Assembly (NCBI RefSeq): GCF_002307475.1
Contig: NZ_NTMH01000003.1
Span: forward strand, 186,001 to 250,000
DNA: 64,000 bases
Source: Pantoea allii
GTDB lineage: Bacteria > Pseudomonadota > Gammaproteobacteria > Enterobacterales > Enterobacteriaceae
Reading direction: 5' to 3'
Part shown: piece after piece, positions 53,287 to 62,402 of the stretch
How positions within the stretch are numbered: position 1 is the stretch's first letter
How the letters are laid out: every line of letters begins with the position of its first letter
The notes under the pieces: model-generated
Seen by the model: the letters and a program-made list of their open reading frames with translations, nothing else
Databases searched by the model: none
Told to the model about the DNA's origin: nothing
Translations under genes and position numbers: made by a program

Positions 53287-54618
53287 ATGCCCGCACCGCT
53301 CAGACTTGTTCAGGACAGTATCCATTTCCCCGATTCGGTGGATGTGGTGATTATCGGTGCAGGAATTGCAGGGGCAGCCACCTGCTGGGAACTGACGCAA
53401 AAAGGCTATCGGGTTGCCGTGATCGAAAAGGGCCTGGTCGGGGCAGAGCAGTCAAGCCGTAACTGGGGCTGGTGCCGTCAGCTTAACCGCGACGAACGGG
53501 AAATTCCGCTCATTATGCATGCCCTGCAACGCTGGCATGCGCTGAGTGACGAAACTGGCATGGACGTGGGGTTTCGTGCCAGCGGGCTGGTCTATGCCAC
53601 GCGGACGGAAAAAGATATCCGCAACTGGGATAACTGGGGAAAAATGGCGAAGCAGTACGGTATTCGCAGTCGGATGCTCAGTGCCGCCGAGGCCAAAGCC
53701 ATGACGCCGGGCAGTACCACCGCCTGGAATGGCGGGGTACATTCACCTGATGATGGTCACGCCGATCCGGCGTTAGCCGCGCCGGGGTTGATGGAAGCCG
53801 CCGTGAAAAAGGGCGCACTCCTGTTTCAGCGCTGTGCGGTGCGCGGTCTGGATATTTCGGCAGGGCGCGTCAGTGGGGTGATCACAGAACGCGGGCTGAT
53901 AAAAACCGCCAGCGTAGTGTGCGCCGCCGGTGCCTGGACATCGCTGTTTTGTCGCCGTCACGGCATCGATCTACCGGCCGGTAACGTGATTGGGAGTGCG
54001 TTTCGTACCTGTCCCGTAGAGCAACTCATCACCATGCCTTTTTACACGGATGCTTTTGCCTGTCGTCCACGACTGGACGGCGGATATACCATTGCGCTGT
54101 CGGGAACCGGACGACTGGAACCGGGCTTTCAGGGATTACGCTATGCCCGCGAGTTTTTCCCGCTATACAAAGCTCGCCGCTTAAATCTTCAAACCAAAAT
54201 CCGGCTGGCGTCCTTCTTAACAGGCCCAGAGTCGCGGGCGAGCTGGTCCATGGAGGGCATTTCACCCTTCGAGAAAACCCGTGTACTGGACCCGCAGGTC
54301 TCTGACGGCGTCGTCGAAAAGGGGCTGGCAGCCATCGGCAACGAGTTTCCGGCGCTGGCATCGCTTCGTGTCAGCCAGGCCTGGGGCGGCGTGATTGACT
54401 GTATGCCGGACGACATTCCGGTCATCTCAACCGTGCCGCAGCTTCCGGGACTTATCCTCTCGTCCGGCTACAGCGGTCATGGATTTGGCATTGGCCCCGG
54501 TGCGGGACGTTTGACGGCGGACCTGGTGACCGGAGACGCACCGATTGTCGATCCTGCCGCGTTCCGCTATTCCCGTTTCCGTGACGGGAGCAGCATGAAA
54601 AAGCCTGGTATGATGTAA
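53287..54618 (+). CDS. FAD-dependent amino acid oxidoreductase (DadA/DAO family)
   Basis: 443 residues. FAD Rossmann loop VVIIGAGIAGAATCWELTQKGYRV at 20-44 (block GAGIAG), SSRNWGWCRQLNRDE near 59, and the closing GYSGHGFGIGPGAGRL block of the DAO superfamily. It should oxidatively deaminate a D- or N-substituted amino acid, passing electrons to a quinone or oxygen. Second-to-last gene of the operon, with RidA 9 bases behind it. Confidence 0.86.
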   Translation: MPAPLRLVQDSIHFPDSVDVVIIGAGIAGAATCWELTQKGYRVAVIEKGLVGAEQSSRNWGWCRQLNRDEREIPLIMHALQRWHALSDETGMDVGFRASGLVYATRTEKDIRNWDNWGKMAKQYGIRSRMLSAAEAKAMTPGSTTAWNGGVHSPDDGHADPALAAPGLMEAAVKKGALLFQRCAVRGLDISAGRVSGVITERGLIKTASVVCAAGAWTSLFCRRHGIDLPAGNVIGSAFRTCPVEQLITMPFYTDAFACRPRLDGGYTIALSGTGRLEPGFQGLRYAREFFPLYKARRLNLQTKIRLASFLTGPESRASWSMEGISPFEKTRVLDPQVSDGVVEKGLAAIGNEFPALASLRVSQAWGGVIDCMPDDIPVISTVPQLPGLILSSGYSGHGFGIGPGAGRLTADLVTGDAPIVDPAAFRYSRFRDGSSMKKPGMM

Positions 54619-54627
54619 GGAGGAAAG

Positions 54628-55017
54628 ATGCAACCAGTGATACACGCGCACGATATCCACGACAAACCGCATCCGGGCCACTATTCACATTATGCTCTGG
54701 CGTCGGGGATGATGTTTATCTCCGGCCTGTTGCCGGTTACGTCAGCGGGCGAAATGCTCAGCACCGCGTCGTTTGCCGAGCAGGCTTTGCAGGTAATGGC
54801 TAACCTGGAGGCCTGCCTGCAGCAGGAAAGCCTGGACAAGCATCATCTGGTGATGGTGAGAGTCTATCTGGTCGATGTCGAACGTTGGGCGGAATTTAAT
54901 ACGTTGTATGCACAATGGCTTGGCGCGTGGAAACCCGCCAGAGCCATCGTGCCCGTTCCTGAACTTCACTACGGTGTGTTACTGGAGGTCGAAGCAACCG
55001 CGGCGACAGGCCGATAA
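54628..55017 (+). CDS. RidA family imine deaminase
   Basis: 129 residues, YjgF/YER057c fold. Motifs GMMFISGLLPV near 30 and a late NTLYAQWLG...PARAIVPVPEL block, which normally holds the substrate-binding Arg (PARA) that salt-bridges the imine carboxylate; the Glu near the C-terminus (LLEVEATA) is also there. RidA proteins hydrolyse reactive enamines/imines released by PLP dehydratases and amino-acid oxidases, which are exactly the enzymes encoded upstream. AGGAGG is 5 nt before the ATG. Confidence 0.9.
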   Translation: MQPVIHAHDIHDKPHPGHYSHYALASGMMFISGLLPVTSAGEMLSTASFAEQALQVMANLEACLQQESLDKHHLVMVRVYLVDVERWAEFNTLYAQWLGAWKPARAIVPVPELHYGVLLEVEATAATGR

Positions 55018-55063
55018 CGGGTTCGTGCTGAACCTGACCGGCAACCGCTGTTTGCAGGCGGGA

Positions 55064-55094
55064 AATAAAACCGTCGCCAGCACGCCAGCGACGG
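55064..55094 (-). terminator. Terminator of the M48 protease gene
   Basis: CCGTCGC / GCGACGG stem, followed on the minus strand by TTTTATTT, just after the protease stop. Confidence 0.75.
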
Positions 55095-55100
55095 GTGAGG

Positions 55101-56963
55101 TTACGCCGTGCCCTGGCTGTTTTCGGCGAGTTCCTGTGCCTTCAGCGCCTGCACGGTCTGGTGACGATGCCAGTAATAGTTGAGTGAGTGCTTAACGTTC
55201 TCAATCTCTTTTTTCAGACCCGATAAGCGGATTTTGCTGCGCTTTTTGCCCTGCGCATTGGGCTGGACATGCTGCACATACAAAATATCTCTGCCGAACT
55301 GGCGGAGGACGTTGATGTTTTTGACATTATCCCATTCCAGCAGCCCGGCGGACTGTGGCTGCACAATGCCCTGCCAGGTAATGGTCAACTGCGAGCCATC
55401 CTTGAGCGTAAAGGGCACATCCGGGAAGTACTTTAAGACCAGCGCCGTTTCTTCTTCACCGGTTGGCTGATAGCGCCAGGCCAGGCTCTCTTCATGTTGC
55501 GACGTAAAGTCACGCTCATATTTCTGCCAGAGCTGTTGTTCAATCTGATCGGCTACGGGGATCAGATCGACCCAACTGTCTGCCGGTGAGGTCGCGGCGA
55601 TAGCGGCATAATCTGCATCTTCCACAGAATAGTTAACGTTGCGCATCCTTTCAGACAGCGGGGGATGCGAATCAAACGGATGCGGTATGTTTTGTTCGCG
55701 CATCGCGCTGACAAAATCGGAAGAACTAACATGGTGAGGCAGACCGGCTGCGATCGCCTGACTGATGCCAGGTTCATTCTCATACAGCGTTTTATTCTCA
55801 AAAAGCTTACGCTCCACCTCATAGCGATAGCTGGCATAGGCTGAGATTTTGATCAGCGATTCGATAATCGCCGACGAGGAAACCAGCGTTGCCGCATTTC
55901 GGTCCGCGACAAATTCGCGTTCACGACTGTTGCGCTGCCAGGCCAGTTCAAAAAACAGCCGGTACAGATAGAGCGGATAGAAAACGATAAGCGTTGCCAG
56001 ATTCTCACTCATCAAATGCGTGTACATATCAAACCGGTGCAGCTTCGGCCCCAGTAGTGCACCCGACGCGGTATCGCCTTCATGCAGGTGCGTCAGTTCA
56101 TGCACCATGACGCCATCCGCTTGTGCGGTACTGAGCTGACGCAGCAGGGGAATACTCACATACAGTTTTCGGCCCTGCAGCGGCTGATCATTCACGCTCA
56201 GCGGGGCTTCTGTCACGTAGAAGTTGGTATCGATCCCGGCAATGATGTGATCCGGTGACGGGGTGCCGACCTTCGCGGCCAGCGCATCAACGCGCGCCCA
56301 GAGCGCAGGGGCGGCTTCACGGGTCACCACGTCGCCTTCAATGCTGTCCTCCGGCGGCAGCTTTTTAAAGATGCCTTTGATCATGTAATACATACCGGCT
56401 AAAACCAGCAGTGCGACCAGCAGCACCAGCTTTGGATAGTATTTTTGCGTGAAAAAGGCGGTGCCCCAGAACGACAGCCATACCAGCATCCCGCCCTGTA
56501 CCAGCACCTGCAACGAGCACGCCAGCATCAGAAAAGGACGTGCGAGCCTGAGACTGAGTAACTGTCCTTGTCTGCTTTTAAAGGCCAGGGCGCTAAACAC
56601 TAAAATCATCAGCAAAATGACGCCGCTGAAAACCATTGTCCACAAGGCGACTTTGCCGATGAGATAAAATTGCGACAGCTCAGAACCCGGGCCGCAGACG
56701 GCATTTTTATAGTCGAGCAGATCGTCGGCGACAGGGCCACAAACAGTGGATGGGGGATTAGCTTGCAGGAAACGCGTTAATTTCCCCACATTCTGATTTT
56801 GCGCACGCGCATCATCGATAAAGATTTGCGTATATTCTTTGTCGAGTTCGTTGCTGCCGTATTTGGCAAACGTCAACGTAATAGCAGGGGTTAAAAACAG
56901 CGTGAGCAAAAGCCATAAAAAGACCTTTGCATATCCTTTTTTCAATGCCGTTAATTTATTCAC
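55101..56963 (-). CDS. M48 family membrane metalloprotease
   Basis: About 620 residues from the GTG at 56963 (VNKLTALKKGYAKVF); a TTG start at 56999 is possible but has no ribosome site. Four membrane helices (about 10-35, 95-125, 140-160, 165-190) precede the protease domain. Zinc motif HELTH in GVMVHELTHLHEGD and the third ligand Glu in SREREFVADRNAA. A large C-terminal part of about 200 residues follows with no motif I know. HtpX-like proteases degrade misfolded membrane proteins; this is a longer, lineage-specific form. Confidence 0.8.
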   Translation of the reverse strand: MNKLTALKKGYAKVFLWLLLTLFLTPAITLTFAKYGSNELDKEYTQIFIDDARAQNQNVGKLTRFLQANPPSTVCGPVADDLLDYKNAVCGPGSELSQFYLIGKVALWTMVFSGVILLMILVFSALAFKSRQGQLLSLRLARPFLMLACSLQVLVQGGMLVWLSFWGTAFFTQKYYPKLVLLVALLVLAGMYYMIKGIFKKLPPEDSIEGDVVTREAAPALWARVDALAAKVGTPSPDHIIAGIDTNFYVTEAPLSVNDQPLQGRKLYVSIPLLRQLSTAQADGVMVHELTHLHEGDTASGALLGPKLHRFDMYTHLMSENLATLIVFYPLYLYRLFFELAWQRNSREREFVADRNAATLVSSSAIIESLIKISAYASYRYEVERKLFENKTLYENEPGISQAIAAGLPHHVSSSDFVSAMREQNIPHPFDSHPPLSERMRNVNYSVEDADYAAIAATSPADSWVDLIPVADQIEQQLWQKYERDFTSQHEESLAWRYQPTGEEETALVLKYFPDVPFTLKDGSQLTITWQGIVQPQSAGLLEWDNVKNINVLRQFGRDILYVQHVQPNAQGKKRSKIRLSGLKKEIENVKHSLNYYWHRHQTVQALKAQELAENSQGTA

Positions 56964-57230
56964 AATAATAAGCTCGCTAACTGTCGGTGGGAGGGACAAG
57001 CTGTTTATTATCTGGCGATACTGAAAAGGGTTCCCGACATATAAGGAAAATGGCGTGAGATCCGTCTCAGCAGGCTGCAGCTTTGTTAGTGTTATTGAAA
57101 AGCGAAGTTATTATAAGCTAACAATTACATTAAGTCTTCTTAACACAAGCGCTGTCAGGTGAAAGACGGACAGGTTACGCGCGGTGTATTCACGTGAAGG
57201 GCTTGCCGCAGGATTCATCGCTATATCGAT

Positions 57231-57255
57231 AATGCGGCGCTACAGCCGCATTTTT
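57231..57255 (+). terminator. Orphan terminator-like hairpin between two minus-strand genes
   Basis: AATGCGGC / GCCGCATT perfect stem, 6-nt loop, then TTTTT counting the two stem T. No plus-strand gene ends here. Confidence 0.45.
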
Positions 57256-57373
57256 ACAGGCAACGCGATTTTGGGCTGATAATTTACGATTACACCCGAC
57301 AATTGCGCAGATTATTTAACGCGGCAGCCGGAGCCAGGCCGGCCTGATGTTTATCTGGCTCTCAGTTTCATTT

Positions 57374-58378
57374 TTACTGGCGCTCCATAAATACCGGCAA
57401 TTCAGGCACCGGTAATACCGACAACACTTTCAGACGCTGCAACGTCCTGACCTGCGCCCGCTCAAGATGGTCTCGCATACAGGCCGCCGCCAGCGCCCAG
57501 TTTCGTTTCAGCAAAAACTCATAAACCAGACCGTGTTCATCAAGCATTGCGCTGTCGACGGGAATTTTGAGCAGATCATAAAAAATGCGGGTGACAATAA
57601 ACGGCGACTGATTTTGCCGCAAAATTTGCATCATCAGCTTATTTCCGGCGGGTTCAAGGCAGCGTATATGCAGATCTTCTTCCAACGTTTCGAGTTCAGC
57701 GGGGTTCAGCTGTTTGCCTCGGTACTTTTGGACGTTATCGAGTCGTTCATTAAGCCAGGCCACACTGAGCCGGTCGCCCGCTTTGCATAATGCCGCAGGT
57801 TCCAGGTTCGCTCTGATCTCAAAATGGTCGGCCAGCTCACGCGCAGTTAGCGGCCCTGTCAGCCATTGAGAATAGGGCTCTTTTTCCACCAGTCCTTTAT
57901 CACGCAGGCGCATCAGGCTTTCACGTATTACCGCGCGGCTGGTGTTGTAATGTTTCGCGGCGCCCAGCTCATCAACCTGATAGCAGCCAAAGACCATGGC
58001 GGTAGAAAGAATACCTTGCAGGTTCTCCAGCACTTTTTCGCCCGTGCTGCGGGTATCAACCAGTTCATCGCGCTGTTCAAGGCCGAACAACTCCCGCGTC
58101 AGCGCAATGCGGAGAGGCTCCACTTCCTGATTATCACGTGCAACAATAAAGCCTCGCCCTTCAAAGCGGGCAATCCAGCCTTCTTCGTGCAGCATGCTTA
58201 ACGCGCGCCGGACGGGAACACGACTGGTGCCAAACAGCTGCGCCAGGGGACCTTCCAGTAATACCAGCCCCTCAGGCACGCCATCCTGCTGAAAAACCTT
58301 CAGTAAAACCTGCCGGATACTCTCGTAACGCGCAGAACCTGCCTCGTCCATGTCAGTCCCATTTACCTTGTTTTGCAT
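57374..58378 (-). CDS. GntR-type regulator with two winged helices and an FCD-like domain
   Basis: 334 residues from the ATG at 58378. The frame extends 123 bases further, but that stretch contains NtrC-like sites and no ribosome site. A first GntR winged helix covers residues 15-82 (YESIRQVLLKVF...LAQLFGTSRVPVRRALSMLHEEGW). A second complete one follows at about 110-170 (VFGCYQVDELGAAKHYNTSRAVIRESLMRLRDKGLVEK), then the helical FCD-like ligand domain. Two DNA-binding domains in one GntR protein are unusual. It is divergent from the amidase-imidase operon and probably binds the operator at 58675-58703. Confidence 0.82.
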   Translation of the reverse strand: MQNKVNGTDMDEAGSARYESIRQVLLKVFQQDGVPEGLVLLEGPLAQLFGTSRVPVRRALSMLHEEGWIARFEGRGFIVARDNQEVEPLRIALTRELFGLEQRDELVDTRSTGEKVLENLQGILSTAMVFGCYQVDELGAAKHYNTSRAVIRESLMRLRDKGLVEKEPYSQWLTGPLTARELADHFEIRANLEPAALCKAGDRLSVAWLNERLDNVQKYRGKQLNPAELETLEEDLHIRCLEPAGNKLMMQILRQNQSPFIVTRIFYDLLKIPVDSAMLDEHGLVYEFLLKRNWALAAACMRDHLERAQVRTLQRLKVLSVLPVPELPVFMERQ

Positions 58379-58463
58379 TGTGTCATCTTCAGTTCCCCGT
58401 CCTGCCAGCCACATTAGCATACCTGACACGACTCCCGATGCCTGCGCAGCGCAGCACTGATGC

Positions 58464-58480
58464 AGCACTGATACAGTGCA
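58464..58480. promoter_or_regulatory. Putative NtrC site upstream of the amidase operon
   Basis: GCAC-N7-GTGC (58465-58479), with a third half-site GCAC 11 bases upstream in the same orientation (direct repeat GCAGCACTGAT). About 200 bases upstream of the predicted sigma-54 start. Confidence 0.5.
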
Positions 58481-58651
58481 CTGCGCCCAATAATGGATCA
58501 TTTATAAATTAATACATTTAATGTTGGCGCGCCATTTATTCTGCTATGCCGTAATAAAAATTAAACAACGATAATTAAGTAGTTGAATAAACTCATTTTT
58601 TATTTTTAATGATCGACACGATCACAATTATGCAACTTAACAGTGCTTTTT

Positions 58652-58668
58652 TTGGCACCGTTATTGCT
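58652..58668 (+). promoter_or_regulatory. Sigma-54 promoter of the amidase-imidase operon
   Basis: TTGGCACCGTTATTGCT differs from YTGGCACGRNNNTTGCW at one position, with correct GG-GC spacing. Start site near 58679. Confidence 0.75.
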
Positions 58669-58674
58669 ATCTTC

Positions 58675-58703
58675 AAATGTACATTGAAACGTAATATACA
58701 TTT
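58675..58703. promoter_or_regulatory. Inverted repeat overlapping the amidase start site (GntR operator candidate)
   Basis: AAATGTACATT, 7-nt spacer, AATATACATTT: inverted arms with one mismatch in 11. It covers the predicted +1 region and ends 2 bases before the ribosome site, an ideal repressor position. A related AATACATTT sequence lies at 58512-58520 near the GntR gene start. Confidence 0.6.
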
Positions 58704-58715
58704 AAAGGTGATCGC

Positions 58716-60092
58716 GTGCAGGCCGAAAACGTTCGTCAGTTATTTATGGCTGGTCAGATTGATGCACTGGGCATCAGTGCACTCTATGCACAACAGCGTC
58801 TGTCACCGCTGGCGTTTACCGAGGCCTGCCTGAAGGCGGCAGAAAACGCCAACTCTGTCTTTATCGCCATAACCGCCGCGCGTGCCCGCGACGAGGCTGA
58901 AGCCTCAACTCTGCGCTGGCAGCAGTGCCGCCCACTGAGTCCGCTGGATGGCATTCCGGTGGCCTGGAAAGATCTGTTCGATATTCAGTCGAGCCAGACC
59001 ACCGCCGGATCGGCCACGCGAAAAAATGTCCCTGTCGCACAGCAGGACGCGGCGCTGGTGGCCCAGTGCTCGGCTGCAGGCCTGGTGACGCTGGGTAAAA
59101 CCAATCTCAGTGAGTTTGCCTTCTCCGGCCTGGGATTAAATCCCTATTTTGGCACGCCGGGCATCCGTACAAACACGCCGCACCTTTATGCGCCGGGCGG
59201 CTCCTCCAGCGGTGCCGGACGGGCAATCGCCGAAGGGCTGGCCTGCATTGCCTTTGGCACCGACACCGGCGGCTCAATACGCATTCCCGCCGCATTCAGC
59301 GGCACCATTGGCTATCGCGCCAGCCGCCACCGTTACGCGATGGACGGCGTATATCCTCTGGCGCAGTCGCTGGACACGGTCGGACCGCTTTGCCGAAGCG
59401 TGCGTGATGCCATCGCCCTGGATGACATCCTGTGCGGACGGGAAAAGATGCGTTTTCCCGCACCGCATTTTCGTTTCGATGACGCCTTACTGGCCGCATG
59501 CCAACCCGCGGTACGCGACAACGGTTATCGCCGGTTAGAGCAGCTGACGGCTGCCGGATTTGACATCGAGCGCGCGCCTCTGGCGGCCTTTAACCAGGCG
59601 CTGGCGTGGATTGAAGACAACGGCTGGCCGGGCGGACGTGAGGCCTGGCTGCTGCATCGCGAGCTGTTAGCCTCGCCTGACGCGGAGGTAATGGACCCGC
59701 GCGTACGCGACCGACTGCTTGCCGCCAGCCATCAGGACCCGGCGGTTCTCACGACCTTTCTTACCCAGCGTAAACAGTGGCAACAGGCGCTCGCCGCAGA
59801 GCTGGATGGCGCGGTGCTGATTACGCCCACCGTCGCCCATACCGCACCGGAACTTGCGCCGTTGATGCGTGACAGCACCTTGTTTGCCGACACTAATCTG
59901 GCCACGTTGCGGTTAACCATGCCGGGCAGCCTGTTGGACATGCCGGGTATCGCTTTTCCGACCGGAACCGATTCGGACGGGCTGCCTACCAGCCTGCTTT
60001 TTTCCCTTCCTGCTGGCGAAGATCGCCGGCTTCTTCATGCTGCCAGCACGGTAGCAGGCACGTTCACAGCAGACACGTCTGTCTGCGCTTAA
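58716..60092 (+). CDS. Amidase-signature amidase (possible half-amidase)
   Basis: 458 residues from a GTG at 58716 with AAAGGTG 5 nt upstream. The Ser-cisSer-Lys triad of the amidase signature family is complete: Lys in IPVAWKDLFD near 85, cis-Ser in APGGSSSGAGRA near 160, nucleophile Ser in FGTDTGGSIRIPA near 184. It hydrolyses a linear amide, releasing ammonia. The next gene encodes an imidase-like enzyme, suggesting that the substrate is the half-amide produced from a cyclic imide. Confidence 0.88.
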   Translation: MQAENVRQLFMAGQIDALGISALYAQQRLSPLAFTEACLKAAENANSVFIAITAARARDEAEASTLRWQQCRPLSPLDGIPVAWKDLFDIQSSQTTAGSATRKNVPVAQQDAALVAQCSAAGLVTLGKTNLSEFAFSGLGLNPYFGTPGIRTNTPHLYAPGGSSSGAGRAIAEGLACIAFGTDTGGSIRIPAAFSGTIGYRASRHRYAMDGVYPLAQSLDTVGPLCRSVRDAIALDDILCGREKMRFPAPHFRFDDALLAACQPAVRDNGYRRLEQLTAAGFDIERAPLAAFNQALAWIEDNGWPGGREAWLLHRELLASPDAEVMDPRVRDRLLAASHQDPAVLTTFLTQRKQWQQALAAELDGAVLITPTVAHTAPELAPLMRDSTLFADTNLATLRLTMPGSLLDMPGIAFPTGTDSDGLPTSLLFSLPAGEDRRLLHAASTVAGTFTADTSVCA

Positions 60093-60112
60093 CTCCTCCA
60101 GAGGAATGAATC

Positions 60113-60988
60113 ATGGCTAAAGAAATTTTGTGTGCATTTGGTGTGGATGTCGATGCGGTGGCGGGCTGGCTGGGCTCGTACGGGGGTGAAGACTCCCCGG
60201 ACGATATCTCACGCGGCCTGTTTGCCGGCGAAGTAGGCGCACCGCGTTTGCTGAAAATGTTTGCCGAGCACCAGTTACGTACCACCTGGTTTATTCCCGG
60301 TCACTCGATTGAAACCTTTCCCGAGCAGATGAAAGCGGTGGTAGATGCGGGTCATGAAATTGGCGTGCACGGTTACAGCCATGAAAACCCCATCGCCATG
60401 ACGCCTGCGCAGGAAGAAGCCGTGCTGGACCGCAGTATTGAGCTGGTCACCCAGCTGGCTGGCAAACGCCCGACAGGCTACGTTGCGCCCTGGTGGGAGT
60501 TCAGCAATGTAACCAATGAACTGCTGCTGAAAAAAGGCATTAAGTACGACCACAGCCTGATGCACAACGACTTTCATCCTTACTACGTTCGCGTTGGCGA
60601 CAGCTGGACCAAAATTGATTACAGCCAGCATCCCGACAGCTGGATGAAACCGCTGGCGCGCGGTGAAGAGACCGATCTGGTGGAAATTCCCGCCAACTGG
60701 TATCTCGACGATCTGCCGCCAATGATGTTTATCAAAAAGTCGCCAAACAGCCACGGCTTCGTTAATCCTCGTCATCTGGAAGAGATCTGGCGCGACCAGT
60801 TTGACTGGGTCTACCGCGAAAATGACTACGCCGTGTTTACCATGACTATCCATCCCGACGTTTCAGGCCGCCCGCAGGTTCTGCTGATGCTGGAACGTTT
60901 GATCAAGTACATCCAAAGCCACCAGGGTGTGCGATTTGTCACTTTTGACGAAATCGCAGACGACTTCTTAGCGCGCAAACCGCGTTAA
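60113..60988 (+). CDS. Polysaccharide-deacetylase-fold hydrolase, cyclic imidase-like
   Basis: 291 residues. NodB fold with metal ligands Asp14 (GVDVDAV) and His86/His90 ([10 protein letters not shown]). The sequence follows the Helicobacter HP0310 type (IVG-like start [37 protein letters not shown]), a subgroup that also contains the cyclic-imide hydrolase (imidase) of Pseudomonas putida. There is no signal peptide, so peptidoglycan deacetylation in the periplasm is unlikely. In this context, next to an amidase and under a sigma-54 promoter, ring opening of an imide is the better guess. PuuE-type allantoinase is an alternative. Confidence 0.82.
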   Translation: MAKEILCAFGVDVDAVAGWLGSYGGEDSPDDISRGLFAGEVGAPRLLKMFAEHQLRTTWFIPGHSIETFPEQMKAVVDAGHEIGVHGYSHENPIAMTPAQEEAVLDRSIELVTQLAGKRPTGYVAPWWEFSNVTNELLLKKGIKYDHSLMHNDFHPYYVRVGDSWTKIDYSQHPDSWMKPLARGEETDLVEIPANWYLDDLPPMMFIKKSPNSHGFVNPRHLEEIWRDQFDWVYRENDYAVFTMTIHPDVSGRPQVLLMLERLIKYIQSHQGVRFVTFDEIADDFLARKPR

Positions 60989-61022
60989 GTCTTTTTCCTT
61001 TATCTAGCAGAGCGATCGCGAC

Positions 61023-62393
61023 ATGAGCATCTACAAAAAAAAATCTGTAAATGGCTGGCAGCCGCAGCAGTTAACCATCAGGGATGTGAAGTTCGCCACA
61101 TGGATTGCCTTCTTCGCCTGGATTTTTGCCGTCTACGACTTCATCCTTTTCGGCACGCTGCTGCCGGAAATCGGCGGACATTTTGGCTGGAGTGAAGTTG
61201 AGCAGTCAGAGATTGCCACCTGGGTGGCCTTTGGCGGGGCGGTAATCGCCCTGGCCATCGGCCCACTGGTTGACAGGCTGGGACGGCGCATGGGGATTGT
61301 GATCACGGTCGGAGGCGCCGCGCTGTGCTCGCTGCTGACCGCGATAGGCGGCTTATGGGGCAAGGGCGCGCTAACCGCCATCCGTTCCGTGGCCGGTCTG
61401 GGTTACGCAGAGCAGACGGTAAACGCGACCTATCTGTCCGAGCTGTACAGCGCACTGGACGATCCCAAGCTCAATAAACGCAAGGGCTTCGTTTACAGCC
61501 TGGTGCAGGGCGGCTGGCCCGTGGGTGCGCTGGTCGCGTCAGCGCTGACCGCCATCCTGTTGCCGATCATCGGCTGGCAGGGCAGCTTTATCTTTGCCGC
61601 CTGTCCTTCGTTAGTCATCGCATTGCTGGCACTCCGGCTCAAAGAAACGCCACAGTTTGAAGTGCAGAAAAAAATCAAAACGTTGCGCGAGCAGGGTAAT
61701 GATAAGGATGCGCGTCAGGTGGCCGCGGATTATTTAGTGCCTTATGAAGATCAGCCTAAGTCAGGTTTTGCCTCGGCGTTTCGGGGAACGGCGCTGCGTT
61801 CTACGCTCGTGCTGGGCATTGCTATCCTGCTGAACTGGTTCGCGATTCAGATCTTCAGCGTTCTGGGCACCACGGTGATTACCAAAACCCATGCCGTGTC
61901 ATTTAATAACTCGCTGCTGATCCTGATTCTCTCGAACCTGGTGGGCTACTGCGGTTATTTAGCACACGGCTGGCTCGGTGATCGCATTGGTCGCCGCAAC
62001 ACCATCGCCGGAGGCTGGATGCTGGGCGGTATTGCCTTTGCCGCCATGCTGTTCTGTCCGGACAACTTTGCCATCATCGTGGCCCTGTACAGCGTAGGGT
62101 TGTTCTTCCTGATCGGCCCCTATGCGGCGGCCCTGTTTTTTATCAGTGAAAGCTTCCCGACGGCCATCCGCGCCACCGCTGGCGCACTGATCATGGCGAT
62201 GGGTCCCGTGGGCGCTATCGTGGCCGGTGTCGGTACCACCTCGGTGCTGAGCCAGGGCGGACACTGGCAGGAAGCCGCGCTGTGGTTCGGCGCAGTGCCG
62301 TGTTTTGTCTCGGGCATTATCATTCTGTTTGCCCGCCCGGTGACGCAACGGGATAGCCAGGTCGCTACCGCTTCTACCCAGCCTCAGGCTTAA
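61023..62393 (+). CDS. MFS permease (sialate/metabolite:H+ symporter type)
   Basis: 456 residues, 12 membrane helices with a longer central loop of about 55 residues (residues 205-260). Motif A LVDRLGRRMGI after helix 2 and GWLGDRIGRRNT in the second half. Helix-1 Asp (AVYDFILFG) and AIRATAGA-type helix-11 entry are typical of metabolite:H+ symporters. It probably imports the substrate of the flanking amidase/imidase. The operon is tight: 34 bases from the upstream gene and 9 to the next. Confidence 0.86.
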   Translation: MSIYKKKSVNGWQPQQLTIRDVKFATWIAFFAWIFAVYDFILFGTLLPEIGGHFGWSEVEQSEIATWVAFGGAVIALAIGPLVDRLGRRMGIVITVGGAALCSLLTAIGGLWGKGALTAIRSVAGLGYAEQTVNATYLSELYSALDDPKLNKRKGFVYSLVQGGWPVGALVASALTAILLPIIGWQGSFIFAACPSLVIALLALRLKETPQFEVQKKIKTLREQGNDKDARQVAADYLVPYEDQPKSGFASAFRGTALRSTLVLGIAILLNWFAIQIFSVLGTTVITKTHAVSFNNSLLILILSNLVGYCGYLAHGWLGDRIGRRNTIAGGWMLGGIAFAAMLFCPDNFAIIVALYSVGLFFLIGPYAAALFFISESFPTAIRATAGALIMAMGPVGAIVAGVGTTSVLSQGGHWQEAALWFGAVPCFVSGIIILFARPVTQRDSQVATASTQPQA

Positions 62394-62402
62394 GGACAGC
62401 AC

